From JBCCGR01 sp039029195 (lineage in GTDB: Bacteria > Pseudomonadota > Alphaproteobacteria > Rhizobiales > Rhizobiaceae): 64,000 nt of DNA. The stretch's first letter is position 1; every line of letters starts with the position of its first letter. This document shows positions 16,228-24,369 of the stretch, piece by piece. Below the pieces are notes generated by a model that worked only from the letters and a program-made list of their open reading frames with translations, was not told the DNA's origin and did no database searches. The stretch spans positions 1-64,000 of the forward strand of contig JBCCGR010000014.1 in NCBI GenBank assembly GCA_039029195.1, in the 5' to 3' direction. Position numbers and translations under genes: made by a program.

Positions 16228-17847
16228 TCAGTTCTGGCGCAGGCGAAAGCGCTGGACTTTGCCTGTTTGGGTCTTTGGCAGTTCATCAATAAAGACAACC
16301 CGGCGCGGATATTTGAACGGCGCGATGGTTGCTTTCACATGATCCTGCAAGGCTTTGATCGTGGTATCGTCCCCTGGATGGCCTTCTGCCAGAACCACAT
16401 GGGCCTCCACAATTGAACCGCGCTCCTCGTCAGGCGCGCCAATCACGCCACATTCTAGAACGGCTGGATGAGACAAAAGGGCCGCTTCGACTTCCGGGCC
16501 TGCAATATTGTAGCCTGATGAGATGATCATATCATCGTTGCGCGCCGCAAAGTGCAGGTAGCCATCTTCGTCCATGGAAAAACTGTCTCCGGTGATGTTC
16601 CAGCCGTTTTCCACATAGGCGCCTTGGCGTTCATCGTTCAGATACCGACACCCCGTCGGCCCCCTCACCGCGAGCCTGCCAACAGTTCCTGCAGGCAGAT
16701 CGTTGCCATCTTCACCAATGATCCTGGCCTCATATCCCGTTACAGGTTTTCCCGTGCAGGCAGGCTTGTGATCGTCAAACCGGTTGGAAACGAAAATGTG
16801 CAGAAGCTCCGTTGCGCCGATGCCGTCCAACATCGGTTTGCCGGTCTTTTCCATCCAATCGTCGTAAACCGGCAAAGGAAGCGTTTCCCCTGCCGAAACC
16901 GCAGCGCGCAGCGACGAAAGATCGGCACCTTCATCCATGGCGCGCAACATCACACGGTAGGCAGTTGGCGCGGTAAAGCAGACGGTCGCCTTATGTGTTT
17001 CGATAATTTCAATCATGTTTGGTGGCGCAGCATTTTCAAGCAAAGTGGCAGCAGCACCAAAGCGCAATGGAAACACCGCGAGCCCCCCAAGCCCGAACGT
17101 GAAGGCAAGCGGTGGGGAGCCCACAAAAACATCGTCGGGCTGGACCCCCAGCACTTCTTTTGCATAGCCATCGGCGATGATCATCAGATCGCGATGGAAG
17201 TGCATTGTGCCCTTTGGATTGCCGGTCGTTCCGGATGTGAAACCCAGCAGTGCAACATCGTCTCGACCGGTCTGCACCGCTTCAAACTTGACGGATTTTT
17301 CGAGCGCGAGGCGGTCCAGCTCGGCATCGTGATTGGAGGTGCCGTCAAATCCGACAACGGTCTTGAGGAACTTGCTGGTTTTGGCGCAAGCCGTGAGTTC
17401 GTCCATCAACCGGGTGTCGCAAAGTGCATGTGAGACCTCGGCCTTGTCGACAATCTGGCTAAGCTCGCCGGCACGCAGCAACGGCATCGTGTTCACCACC
17501 ACCGCACCCGCCTTTGTGGCGGCCAGCCAGCAGGCAACCATTGCCGGGTTGTTGGCGGAGCGGATGAGCACCCGGTTTCCGGGTTTCACACGCAGATCGT
17601 CCACCAGGGCGTGGGCCAGTCGATTGGTCCAGTCGGACAGCTCTTTGTAGGTACGACGGCGGCCATTGCCGATAAGCGCGGTGTTGTCTCCAAAGCCGCG
17701 ATCGACCATCGCATCGCTTAGCTCTACCCCAGCATTGAGGTGATCCGGGTAGTCAAATCCATCAAGCAGAAAGTCTGGCCACTGATCTTTTGGTGGCAGA
17801 TTGTTGCGGGCGAATTCATCCACATGTGCCGATGGTCCAAGCATCAT
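16228..17847 (-). CDS. 2-aminobenzoate-CoA ligase (AMP-forming, benzoate-CoA ligase family)
   Basis: A 539-residue acyl-adenylate synthetase. The AMP-binding core holds FTSGTTGNPKG (about 205-215), the GATE-like motif DGIGATELLHIF, and the C-terminal catalytic lysine in PKTQTGKVQRFRLR. Overall sequence style (the DQWPDFL and FDYPDHLNAG N-terminus, then NRLAHAL and GNRVLIRSANNPAM) is that of the benzoate/2-aminobenzoate-CoA ligase group. The gene lies in the same overlapping operon as 2-aminobenzoyl-CoA monooxygenase/reductase, so activation of anthranilate to 2-aminobenzoyl-CoA is the most likely reaction. Benzoate or salicylate is the alternative. Its start overlaps the stop of the upstream acyl-CoA dehydrogenase by 4 bases. 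Confidence 0.88.
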   Translation of the reverse strand: MMLGPSAHVDEFARNNLPPKDQWPDFLLDGFDYPDHLNAGVELSDAMVDRGFGDNTALIGNGRRRTYKELSDWTNRLAHALVDDLRVKPGNRVLIRSANNPAMVACWLAATKAGAVVVNTMPLLRAGELSQIVDKAEVSHALCDTRLMDELTACAKTSKFLKTVVGFDGTSNHDAELDRLALEKSVKFEAVQTGRDDVALLGFTSGTTGNPKGTMHFHRDLMIIADGYAKEVLGVQPDDVFVGSPPLAFTFGLGGLAVFPLRFGAAATLLENAAPPNMIEIIETHKATVCFTAPTAYRVMLRAMDEGADLSSLRAAVSAGETLPLPVYDDWMEKTGKPMLDGIGATELLHIFVSNRFDDHKPACTGKPVTGYEARIIGEDGNDLPAGTVGRLAVRGPTGCRYLNDERQGAYVENGWNITGDSFSMDEDGYLHFAARNDDMIISSGYNIAGPEVEAALLSHPAVLECGVIGAPDEERGSIVEAHVVLAEGHPGDDTTIKALQDHVKATIAPFKYPRRVVFIDELPKTQTGKVQRFRLRQN

Positions 17848-19004
17848 CTTACTCCTTCAAATTCTGCCATAGTCTGGCGTGCGATCACCACTCGCTGCAC
17901 ATCGGACGCGCCTTCATAGATTCTGAGTGCGCGGATCTCACGGTAGAGCTGTTCCACTTTCTGCCCCGAACGCACGCCCTCGCCACCAAAAAGCTGGACG
18001 GCTTTGTCGATCACCTGCTGCGCCTGATCGGTGGAATAGAGTTTGGCCATCGCTGCCTCTCGGGTCACTCGGGGCTTGCCGGAATCCTTGGTCCAGGCAG
18101 CGCGATAGGTGAGGAGCGCCGAGGCATCCACATCCAGCGCCATGTCAGCGATGTGACCCTGCACCATTTGCAATTCAGACAAAGGCGCGCCTTGAATTTT
18201 GCGCTCACCAATCCGTTGCAGGGCTTCATCCAGCGCACGCCGGGCAAAGCCGAGGGCCGCAGCGGCCACAGTCGATCGGAAAACGTCCAACACCGACATT
18301 GCGATCCGAAACCCCGACCCGGGTTCACCCAAAAGTGCAGATTTCGGAATGCGACAGTCCGAGAAGCGCAAACGTCCCAAAGGATGCGGTGCAATGGTCT
18401 CCAAGCGTTCCACAACATCAAAGCCTGGCAGACCGGCCGGTACGATGAAGGCGGACAGACCGCGTGCGCCCGGTGCCTCTCCTGTTCTGGCAAACAAAGT
18501 GTAGACATCGGCGATGCCGCCGTTGGAAATCCAGGTCTTTTCGCCATTCAGCACATAGGCGTCGCCATCATCAACCGCTTCCATGGTGGAATTCGCCACA
18601 TCGGAACCGGATTGCGGCTCGGTTAGCGCGAATGCAGAAATTGCTTTCCCGGTGCGGGTTAGCGGTAACCACTCATCCTGCTGTGCAGGGTTTCCAAAGA
18701 GCGAAATCGCGCCGGTGCCGAGCCCCTGCATGGCAAAGGCAAAATCTGCCAGCCCATCGTGGTGGGCGAGCGTTTCGCGGGTCAGGCACAGGGTGCGAAC
18801 ATCAAGACCCTCATCACCGGCTGCCCCGGTGGGCTTGAGCCATCCATCCGCGCCGAGCTTTGCGACGAGAGTCCGGCAGGCTTTGTCCGTATCGGCGTGA
18901 TCAATTCCGGCAAGATGCTCACCTGCCCAAGCGTCAAGCTGAGCGGCATGCTCGCGATGCCTGTCGTTGAAAAAAGGCCAGGAAAGAAAGCTGCGATCCG
19001 CCAT
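17844..19004 (-). CDS. Acyl-CoA dehydrogenase
   Basis: A 386-residue flavoprotein with the three acyl-CoA dehydrogenase domains: an N-terminal helical domain, a central beta domain with FALTEPQSGSDVANSTMEA and GEKTWISNGGIADVY, and a C-terminal four-helix domain. The catalytic base is the Glu in IYEGASDVQRVVIARQ (about 365-380), as in the general family. In this operon it would oxidise a cyclic or ring-opened CoA ester during 2-aminobenzoyl-CoA breakdown. It is coupled on both sides by short overlaps. The substrate is inferred only from context. Confidence 0.9.
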   Translation of the reverse strand: MADRSFLSWPFFNDRHREHAAQLDAWAGEHLAGIDHADTDKACRTLVAKLGADGWLKPTGAAGDEGLDVRTLCLTRETLAHHDGLADFAFAMQGLGTGAISLFGNPAQQDEWLPLTRTGKAISAFALTEPQSGSDVANSTMEAVDDGDAYVLNGEKTWISNGGIADVYTLFARTGEAPGARGLSAFIVPAGLPGFDVVERLETIAPHPLGRLRFSDCRIPKSALLGEPGSGFRIAMSVLDVFRSTVAAAALGFARRALDEALQRIGERKIQGAPLSELQMVQGHIADMALDVDASALLTYRAAWTKDSGKPRVTREAAMAKLYSTDQAQQVIDKAVQLFGGEGVRSGQKVEQLYREIRALRIYEGASDVQRVVIARQTMAEFEGVR

Positions 19005-19807
19005 CAGTTGCCCTCAAAGACGGGTTTTTCCTTAGCAACGAAGGCATGGAAAGCGCGCTCGAAATCTGCCGTTTGCATGCAGATCGCCTGAGCCTGCGCC
19101 TCGGCCTCAATGGCCTGCTCGATAGACATGGACCATTCCTGCGCCAGCATTGTTTTGGTCATCATGTGGCCGAAGTTCGGACCGGCAACCAGTCTTGAAG
19201 CATAGGCCTGCGCTTCCGATGTGAGTGCGTCGGCATCCACAATCCGGTTGATAAAGCCCCAATTGTGGCCCTCCTGCGCCGACATTGAGCGGCCCGAATA
19301 GAGAAGGTCTGCAGCACGGCCCTGCCCGATGATGCGTGGAAGAATGGCGCAGGCACCCATGTCACAACCCGCGAGCCCCACGCGGGTAAACAAGAAGGCG
19401 GTTTTTGCCTCACTCGTGGCAAACCGGATGTCAGACGCCATGGCAATGATCGCCCCGGCCCCCACGCAGATACCATCAATTGCGGCGATGACGGGTTTTC
19501 CGCAATTGACCATCGCTTTCACAACGTCGCCGGTCATGCGGGTAAAGGCGAGAAGTTCCTTCATGCTCATCCTGGTGAGCGGGCCAATGATGTCGTGCAC
19601 ATCGCCACCGGAGGAGAAGTTTCCGCTATTGGAGGCGAACACCACAGCATCAATATGGTCGCTATAGTGTAGCGCGCGAAACCAATCGCGAAGTTCAGCA
19701 TAGCTGTCGAATGTAAGCGGGTTTTTACGTTCCGGGCGATCAAGTGAGATGGTCGCCACGCGATCCTTTACTTCGCAGAGGAAGTGTTCAGGTTGGGACT
19801 GGCTCAT
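19004..19807 (-). CDS. Enoyl-CoA hydratase/isomerase family protein
   Basis: A 267-residue crotonase-fold enzyme. The two oxyanion-hole segments are visible: NSGNFSSGGDVHDI (about 60-73) and GAGAIIAMASDIRFA (about 117-131). The catalytic region GLAGCDMGACAILPRIIG (about 145-162) carries no canonical Glu-Glu pair, and an Asp stands where one Glu is usual, so hydration, isomerisation or C-C hydrolysis all remain possible. In the anthranilate-CoA operon it may hydrate, or open the ring of, a cyclohexene-carboxyl-CoA intermediate. Its stop and start share bases with the neighbouring genes. Confidence 0.88.
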   Translation of the reverse strand: MSQSQPEHFLCEVKDRVATISLDRPERKNPLTFDSYAELRDWFRALHYSDHIDAVVFASNSGNFSSGGDVHDIIGPLTRMSMKELLAFTRMTGDVVKAMVNCGKPVIAAIDGICVGAGAIIAMASDIRFATSEAKTAFLFTRVGLAGCDMGACAILPRIIGQGRAADLLYSGRSMSAQEGHNWGFINRIVDADALTSEAQAYASRLVAGPNFGHMMTKTMLAQEWSMSIEQAIEAEAQAQAICMQTADFERAFHAFVAKEKPVFEGN

Positions 19808-20280
19808 CTGGAACCTTCCTCCTTGTCGTTTGAAATGGATCGCAGGACCTCTGCGAGGGATTGAGTATCGGCCGGATTGACCGACCCAAGCAGCTCATCA
19901 ATCCAGTTTTCGTGGGCTCTGGCCTGTCGGTCGAACTCGCTCACGCCCGCTTGTGTGAGCAGCACGCGGGCGGCACGACGATCGCCGGGAACCGGCTTGC
20001 GAAGCACCAGACCTTCGGCGACGAGCCGGTCCACAATGCCGGTGACATTTCCGTTCGACACTTTCAGAACGCCGGATAGTTCACTCATCTTGAGACCATC
20101 GGGAAACCGGCTCAAAGCGGACATCACATCGAACCTTGGCAATGTGGAGCCATAGTCGAGCCGAAACCGTTCTCGTAGTTCGGATTCGACAGTCCGCGTT
20201 GCCTTGAGAAGGCTGAGCCACAGGCGCAACCGGTCCTTGCTCAGCGGTTCGGTTTCAACGGCCAGTGCCCGATTGCTCAT
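19804..20280 (-). CDS. MarR-family transcriptional regulator
   Basis: A 158-residue winged-helix regulator. The DNA-binding core runs over about 45-115: LPRFDVMSALSRFPDGLKMSELSGVLKVSNGNVTGIVDRLVAEG, then the wing RKPVPGDRRAARVLLTQAG. The flanking helices form the dimer. It is embedded in the middle of the operon it probably controls, overlapping both neighbours. MarR proteins next to aromatic-CoA pathways usually repress them and are released by the aromatic acid or its CoA thioester, so 2-aminobenzoyl-CoA or anthranilate is a plausible ligand here. A 16-base palindrome at 23339-23354 is the best candidate operator. Confidence 0.92.
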   Translation of the reverse strand: MSNRALAVETEPLSKDRLRLWLSLLKATRTVESELRERFRLDYGSTLPRFDVMSALSRFPDGLKMSELSGVLKVSNGNVTGIVDRLVAEGLVLRKPVPGDRRAARVLLTQAGVSEFDRQARAHENWIDELLGSVNPADTQSLAEVLRSISNDKEEGSR

Positions 20281-20996
20281 AGCTCCCCTCCTGAAAGGGT
20301 CATGGCGTGGCCGTTGACCGAACTTGCCCCGGAGGAAGCAAGATAGAATGCGGCATCAGCCACCTCCTGCGGTGTGATCAGCCGAGCCATCGGGTTTGAT
20401 CGCACGATCATGGCGTAGGCTTCGTCCAGCTCGACACCGAACTTTTTCGCCACATTGCCGGCAGCGGATGCTGCCATTTCTGTGTCCACAAACCCGGGAC
20501 ATATGGCGTTACAGGTGATCTTTTGACGCGCCACTTCCTTGGCGACACTGCGAACGAGCCCGAGCACCCCGTGCTTGGACGCGGAATAGGCGGCGATGTT
20601 AGGCCCACCCTGAAGCGAGGCCGTTGAAGCGACAGCAATCAGCCGGCCACCTTCCGACATTGTTTTCAAGGCTTCACGAAAAGTGAGAAACACGCCTGTC
20701 AGGTTCACCGCCAGCGTGGCATTCCAGTCTTCAAGCGAGGTGTCGACCAGCTTTGACGCGGTACCCGACCCGGCATTGGCGACCATCACCTCAAAAGGGT
20801 CACCAAACAGGTTCACTACAGCCTGTTCATCCGTCACATCGACGGGTCGAATTTCCATGTCGAAGCCCGAGGCAGTCTCCTCCAAGGGCTCCACCCTGCG
20901 GCCCGCGATTGTGACCTGATCGCCGTTTGTTGCAAATTGTCTGGCAATTGCCCGTCCAATACCGGTTCCGCCGCCAGTCACCAAAACCCGTCTCAT
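20277..20996 (-). CDS. SDR-family NAD(P)-dependent dehydrogenase (3-hydroxyacyl-CoA dehydrogenase-like)
   Basis: A 239-residue classical short-chain dehydrogenase. It has the cofactor motif TGGGTGIGRAIA (about 7-18), NAGSG (about 94-98), the catalytic Ser in VASTAS, the YSASKHG tetrad residues Tyr and Lys (about 151-157), and the PG motif CPGFVDTEMA. Members beside 2-aminobenzoyl-CoA monooxygenase/reductase are annotated as 3-hydroxyacyl-CoA dehydrogenases of the lower pathway. It would oxidise a hydroxylated cyclic CoA intermediate. Its ATG overlaps the stop of the large monooxygenase/reductase gene by 4 bases, and its own stop overlaps the MarR start. Confidence 0.9.
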   Translation of the reverse strand: MRRVLVTGGGTGIGRAIARQFATNGDQVTIAGRRVEPLEETASGFDMEIRPVDVTDEQAVVNLFGDPFEVMVANAGSGTASKLVDTSLEDWNATLAVNLTGVFLTFREALKTMSEGGRLIAVASTASLQGGPNIAAYSASKHGVLGLVRSVAKEVARQKITCNAICPGFVDTEMAASAAGNVAKKFGVELDEAYAMIVRSNPMARLITPQEVADAAFYLASSGASSVNGHAMTLSGGEL

Positions 20997-23287
20997 ACCC
21001 GCACCACCATTTCCGCTTCCCTGTCAGCCAATCGCCAGGCTTGATCCCGCCCTGCCAGATAAGGTAGCGGCCAGTCCGCGTTTCGGTCGCCGATCTTCGC
21101 TGCTTCATGAAGCGTCCAATAAGGATCAGAAAGATGCGGTCGTCCAATGGCCACCAGATCGGCACGCCCTGCCATCAAAATGGAATTCACGTGATCTGCC
21201 TCGTAGATATTTCCCACAGCCATCGTTGAAATTCCCAAATCATTTCGGATACGATCTGAAAAAGGTGTTTGGAACATTCTGCCATAAACGGGCTGCGCCT
21301 CGGTTGAGGTCTGGCCTGCCGAAACATCAATCAGATCGGCTCCACCATTTGAGAAAGCCCGCGCAATCTCTACGGCCTCATCCGGGGTGATGCCGCCTTC
21401 GCCAAGCCAATCATTTGCCGAAATGCGGACGGACATCGGCTTCTCGGTTGGCCATACCGCACGCATGGCGGCAAAAGCTTCCAGCGGATAGCGCAGCCGG
21501 TTCTCAAGTGATCCACCATATTCGTCGGTACGAATGTTCGACACTGGCGAGATGAAAGACGACAGGAGATAACCGTGCGCGGCATGCAGTTCGATCATAT
21601 CGAACCCGGAACGATCCGCCATTTCTGCCGCGTTAACGAACTGATCTCGCACCATGTCCATGTCATCGCGGGACATAGCCCGGGGCGTGGGATTGTTCGG
21701 CGACCAAGGGATTTCAGACGCTGAAATCAGTTCCCAATTGCCAGACTCCAAGGGCGCATCCATTTCTTCCCAACCCAGTTGGGTGGACCCCTTGCGGCCC
21801 GAGTGGCCGATCTGACAGCATATTCTGGCGCCGGTTTCGCGATGAACGAAATCAGTCAACCGGCGCCAGGCTTTCTCGTGCTCGGTATCGTAAAGCCCGG
21901 GGCAGCCGGTGGTGATGCGACCCGATTGGCTGACGCAGGTCATTTCGGTGAAGACAAGGCCAGCTCCACCTTTTGCCCGCTCCGCATAGTGGGCAAAGTG
22001 CCAATCGGTCGGGCAACCATCCACGGCCTTATACTGCGCCATCGGCGAAACCACGATCCGGTTTTCTAGCTCCATACTGCGCAATTTGAACGGTGCGAAC
22101 ATTGGCGGGCGGACCGGAACATCTTCGCCCAAGCCTGTCCGGGTCTGGAACCAGCGCTCCGCGCTTTCCAGCCACTTGCTATCTCTATCGCGCAAGTTTT
22201 CATGGGAAATGCGCTGGCTTCTGGTCAGAAGCGAGTAATTGAGCTGAACCAGATCGAGATCAAAATACCGCTCGACTTCTTCAAACCACTCCAGCGAGTT
22301 CCTCGCCGCTGACTGAAGACGCAACACTTCTAGTCGCCGTTCGTCCTGATAGCGTTTGAATGCAGTTTCGAGCGAGGCCTCGCTTGTCACGAGATCGGCC
22401 AGTGACACGGCGCTTTCCATGGCGAGCTTGGTGCCGGAGCCGATGGAAAAGTGTGCGGTCGCTGCGGCGTCACCCAGCAACACCACATTTTTGTGGCTCC
22501 ATTTTTCGCACAGTACCCTTGGAAAACGCAGCCAAGCCGAACCACGTATATGGTTGGCATTGGTCATAAGGCCGTGGCCACCCAGGTGCTCGCGGAAAAT
22601 CTCTTCGCAAACCGCGATGCTTTCCTGCTGGCTCATCTCTGCGAAGCCGAAATTGTCGAATGTCGTTTGCGAGCATTCAACGATGAACGTCGCCGTTTCG
22701 TCGTCGAACTGATAGGCGTGTGCCCAAACCCAGCCCTTGTCCGTCTCCTCAAAGATGAACGTAAATGCGTCGTCGAATTTCTGATGGGTTCCGAGCCAGA
22801 CAAACTGACATTCTCGATGATCAATGTTCGGTTTGAACGTGTCGGCGAACTCAAGCCGGGTCTTGGAGTTTAGCCCGTCGCTCGCCACGACCAGGTCATA
22901 ATCATCCATGTAATCAGATGCGGCACCTACTTCGGTTTCAAAGCGCAGAACCACTCCGAGTTCTTTCGCGCGTTCCTGCAAGAGATTGAGCAGCATTGTT
23001 CGCCCAATGCCGCAAAACCCGTGGCCCGAAGAAACCGCGGTCTGGCCTTTGAAATGGAGGGCAATATCGTCCCAATAGGCGAAATGATCCCGAATCTTCG
23101 CAGCACTGACAGGATCGTTCTTGTGCAGATTTTCGAGCGATTCATCCGACAGAACAACACCCCAACCGAAGGTGTCATTTGGCCGGTTGCGCTCGATCAC
23201 CTCCACATGATGCGAAGGATCCCGCAATTTCAGCGAGATCGCAAAGTAAAGTCCGGCTGGTCCTCCGCCGAGGCAAACCACGCGCAT
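20993..23287 (-). CDS. Bifunctional 2-aminobenzoyl-CoA monooxygenase/reductase (or salicylyl-CoA 5-hydroxylase)
   Basis: A 764-residue fusion. Residues about 1-375 are a class A FAD monooxygenase (CLGGGPAGLYFAI at the N-terminus, DLVVASDGLNSKTR, and LLGDAAATAHFSIGSGTKLAMESA). Residues about 395-764 are an Old Yellow Enzyme-type FMN reductase (FAPFKLRSMELENRIVVSPM, IELHAAHGYLLSSFISP, AVGNI and LVAIGRPHLSDP). This architecture is that of ACMR from the aerobic 2-aminobenzoyl-CoA pathway, which hydroxylates and dearomatises the ring to a 2-amino-5-oxocyclohexene-carboxyl-CoA. Related proteins 5-hydroxylate salicylyl-CoA. The CoA ligase, SDR, dehydrogenase, hydratase and nearby kynA favour anthranilate. 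It is the first gene of a seven-gene overlapping operon, and GGGAGG lies before its ATG. Confidence 0.92.
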   Translation of the reverse strand: MRVVCLGGGPAGLYFAISLKLRDPSHHVEVIERNRPNDTFGWGVVLSDESLENLHKNDPVSAAKIRDHFAYWDDIALHFKGQTAVSSGHGFCGIGRTMLLNLLQERAKELGVVLRFETEVGAASDYMDDYDLVVASDGLNSKTRLEFADTFKPNIDHRECQFVWLGTHQKFDDAFTFIFEETDKGWVWAHAYQFDDETATFIVECSQTTFDNFGFAEMSQQESIAVCEEIFREHLGGHGLMTNANHIRGSAWLRFPRVLCEKWSHKNVVLLGDAAATAHFSIGSGTKLAMESAVSLADLVTSEASLETAFKRYQDERRLEVLRLQSAARNSLEWFEEVERYFDLDLVQLNYSLLTRSQRISHENLRDRDSKWLESAERWFQTRTGLGEDVPVRPPMFAPFKLRSMELENRIVVSPMAQYKAVDGCPTDWHFAHYAERAKGGAGLVFTEMTCVSQSGRITTGCPGLYDTEHEKAWRRLTDFVHRETGARICCQIGHSGRKGSTQLGWEEMDAPLESGNWELISASEIPWSPNNPTPRAMSRDDMDMVRDQFVNAAEMADRSGFDMIELHAAHGYLLSSFISPVSNIRTDEYGGSLENRLRYPLEAFAAMRAVWPTEKPMSVRISANDWLGEGGITPDEAVEIARAFSNGGADLIDVSAGQTSTEAQPVYGRMFQTPFSDRIRNDLGISTMAVGNIYEADHVNSILMAGRADLVAIGRPHLSDPYWTLHEAAKIGDRNADWPLPYLAGRDQAWRLADREAEMVVRV

Positions 23288-23338
23288 TCCTGCCTCCCTT
23301 CAGGTGAGGATTCGCATATCTGGCCTTCAGACTATCGG

Positions 23339-23379
23339 GAAACAAATTTGTTTCAAGTATAAAATATATCAGCTTGAAA
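23339..23379. promoter_or_regulatory. Candidate operator/promoter region between the anthranilate operon and kynA
   Basis: A perfect 16-base palindrome, GAAACAAATTTGTTTC (23339-23354), overlaps a second inverted repeat, TTTCAAG (23351-23357) with CTTGAAA (23373-23379), whose centre is the AT-rich TATAAAATATATC. The palindrome lies 51 bases upstream of the monooxygenase/reductase ATG and 82 bases upstream of the kynA ATG. Symmetry and AT-richness suit a MarR dimer acting on both divergent promoters. The TATAAAAT tract may also supply a -10 element for kynA. No binding evidence; inferred from position and symmetry. Confidence 0.5.
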
Positions 23380-23436
23380 TATCTTGAGGGACCGGTAGGC
23401 TCTGGTTCTTCTACTACTGAAACCAGCGGATCAGCC

Positions 23437-24243
23437 ATGAGCGGAACTCAACTCGACGCCAAAAACATGAACTATGGCGATTACCTGCGGCTCGACGCTG
23501 TACTGAACGCTCAACATCCGTTGTCAGACGCTCATGACGAGATGCTGTTCATCATTCAGCATCAGACGTCAGAACTGTGGATGCGGTTGGCGCTTCACGA
23601 AATCGGCGCGGCGCGCTCGAGAATTGCAGCGGGGCAATTGCAGCCCGCGTTCAAAATGCTGACCCGGGTGGCGCGCATTTTTGAACAACTCAATTCCGCC
23701 TGGGATGTGCTTCGCACCATGACACCCAGCGAATACACAGAGTTTCGCGAGGCCCTGGGGCGCTCTTCCGGCTTCCAGAGCCATCAATACCGGCTGATTG
23801 AGTATTCGCTTGGTAACCGCAACATCGATATGCTTGCCGTTCACGAGCACCGGCCAGCCCGGCTGGAACAACTTCAACAGGAGCTGGAACAACCGACTCT
23901 CTATCACGTCGCGCTTCAACAACTGGTCGCGCGCACGGGCGCGGAGATCAATCTGGATTCCTTGTCACGAAAAGCGCCACACGAGGCGCGAGATGAAATC
24001 GCGGCGGCGTGGTCCGTTGTCTACCGCGATCCCGAATCCCATTGGGAGCTATACGAACTCGCTGAAAAGCTCGTCGATCTGGAAGACTATTTTCGCCGCT
24101 GGCGGTTCAACCACGTAACAACCGTTGAACGGGTGATCGGTTTCAAGCGCGGCACTGGCGGGACGGTGGGCGTGAGTTATCTGAAGAAAATGCTCAATGT
24201 GGAGCTGTTTCCAGAACTTTGGCATCTGCGCAGCGGGCTTTGA
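23437..24243 (+). CDS. kynA: Tryptophan 2,3-dioxygenase
   Basis: A 268-residue heme dioxygenase converting L-tryptophan to N-formylkynurenine, the first step of the kynurenine route. Family stretches are clear: MNYGDYLRLDAVLNAQHPLS, then HDEMLFIIQHQTSELWMRL, SGFQSHQYRLIEYSLGNRN, FRRWRFNHVTTVERVIG (with the proximal heme His) and RGTGGTVGVSYLKKML near the C-terminus. The ATG at 23437 fits family N-termini; a TTG at 23374 would add an odd Gly/Ser/Thr-rich 21-residue leader and lies inside the presumed operator. It is divergent from the anthranilate operon, which suits a shared tryptophan-to-anthranilate route, but kynurenine formamidase and kynureninase are absent here. Confidence 0.95.
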   Translation: MSGTQLDAKNMNYGDYLRLDAVLNAQHPLSDAHDEMLFIIQHQTSELWMRLALHEIGAARSRIAAGQLQPAFKMLTRVARIFEQLNSAWDVLRTMTPSEYTEFREALGRSSGFQSHQYRLIEYSLGNRNIDMLAVHEHRPARLEQLQQELEQPTLYHVALQQLVARTGAEINLDSLSRKAPHEARDEIAAAWSVVYRDPESHWELYELAEKLVDLEDYFRRWRFNHVTTVERVIGFKRGTGGTVGVSYLKKMLNVELFPELWHLRSGL

Positions 24244-24369
24244 TCACAAAAGCCTTTAAACACGATCAGTCCCTCATACCCGACGCGAAAAATCGCGCGT
24301 TTCCGCACTGCAACAATTGCATAATCATCCCGCCTGTCGCAGCGTGAGAAAAAACAGGAAACGGTGCTT

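Noticed and set aside
24280..24305. Terminator after kynA (ACGCG/CGCGT hairpin)
   Set aside because: Five-base stem with only TTT after it; too weak to support.
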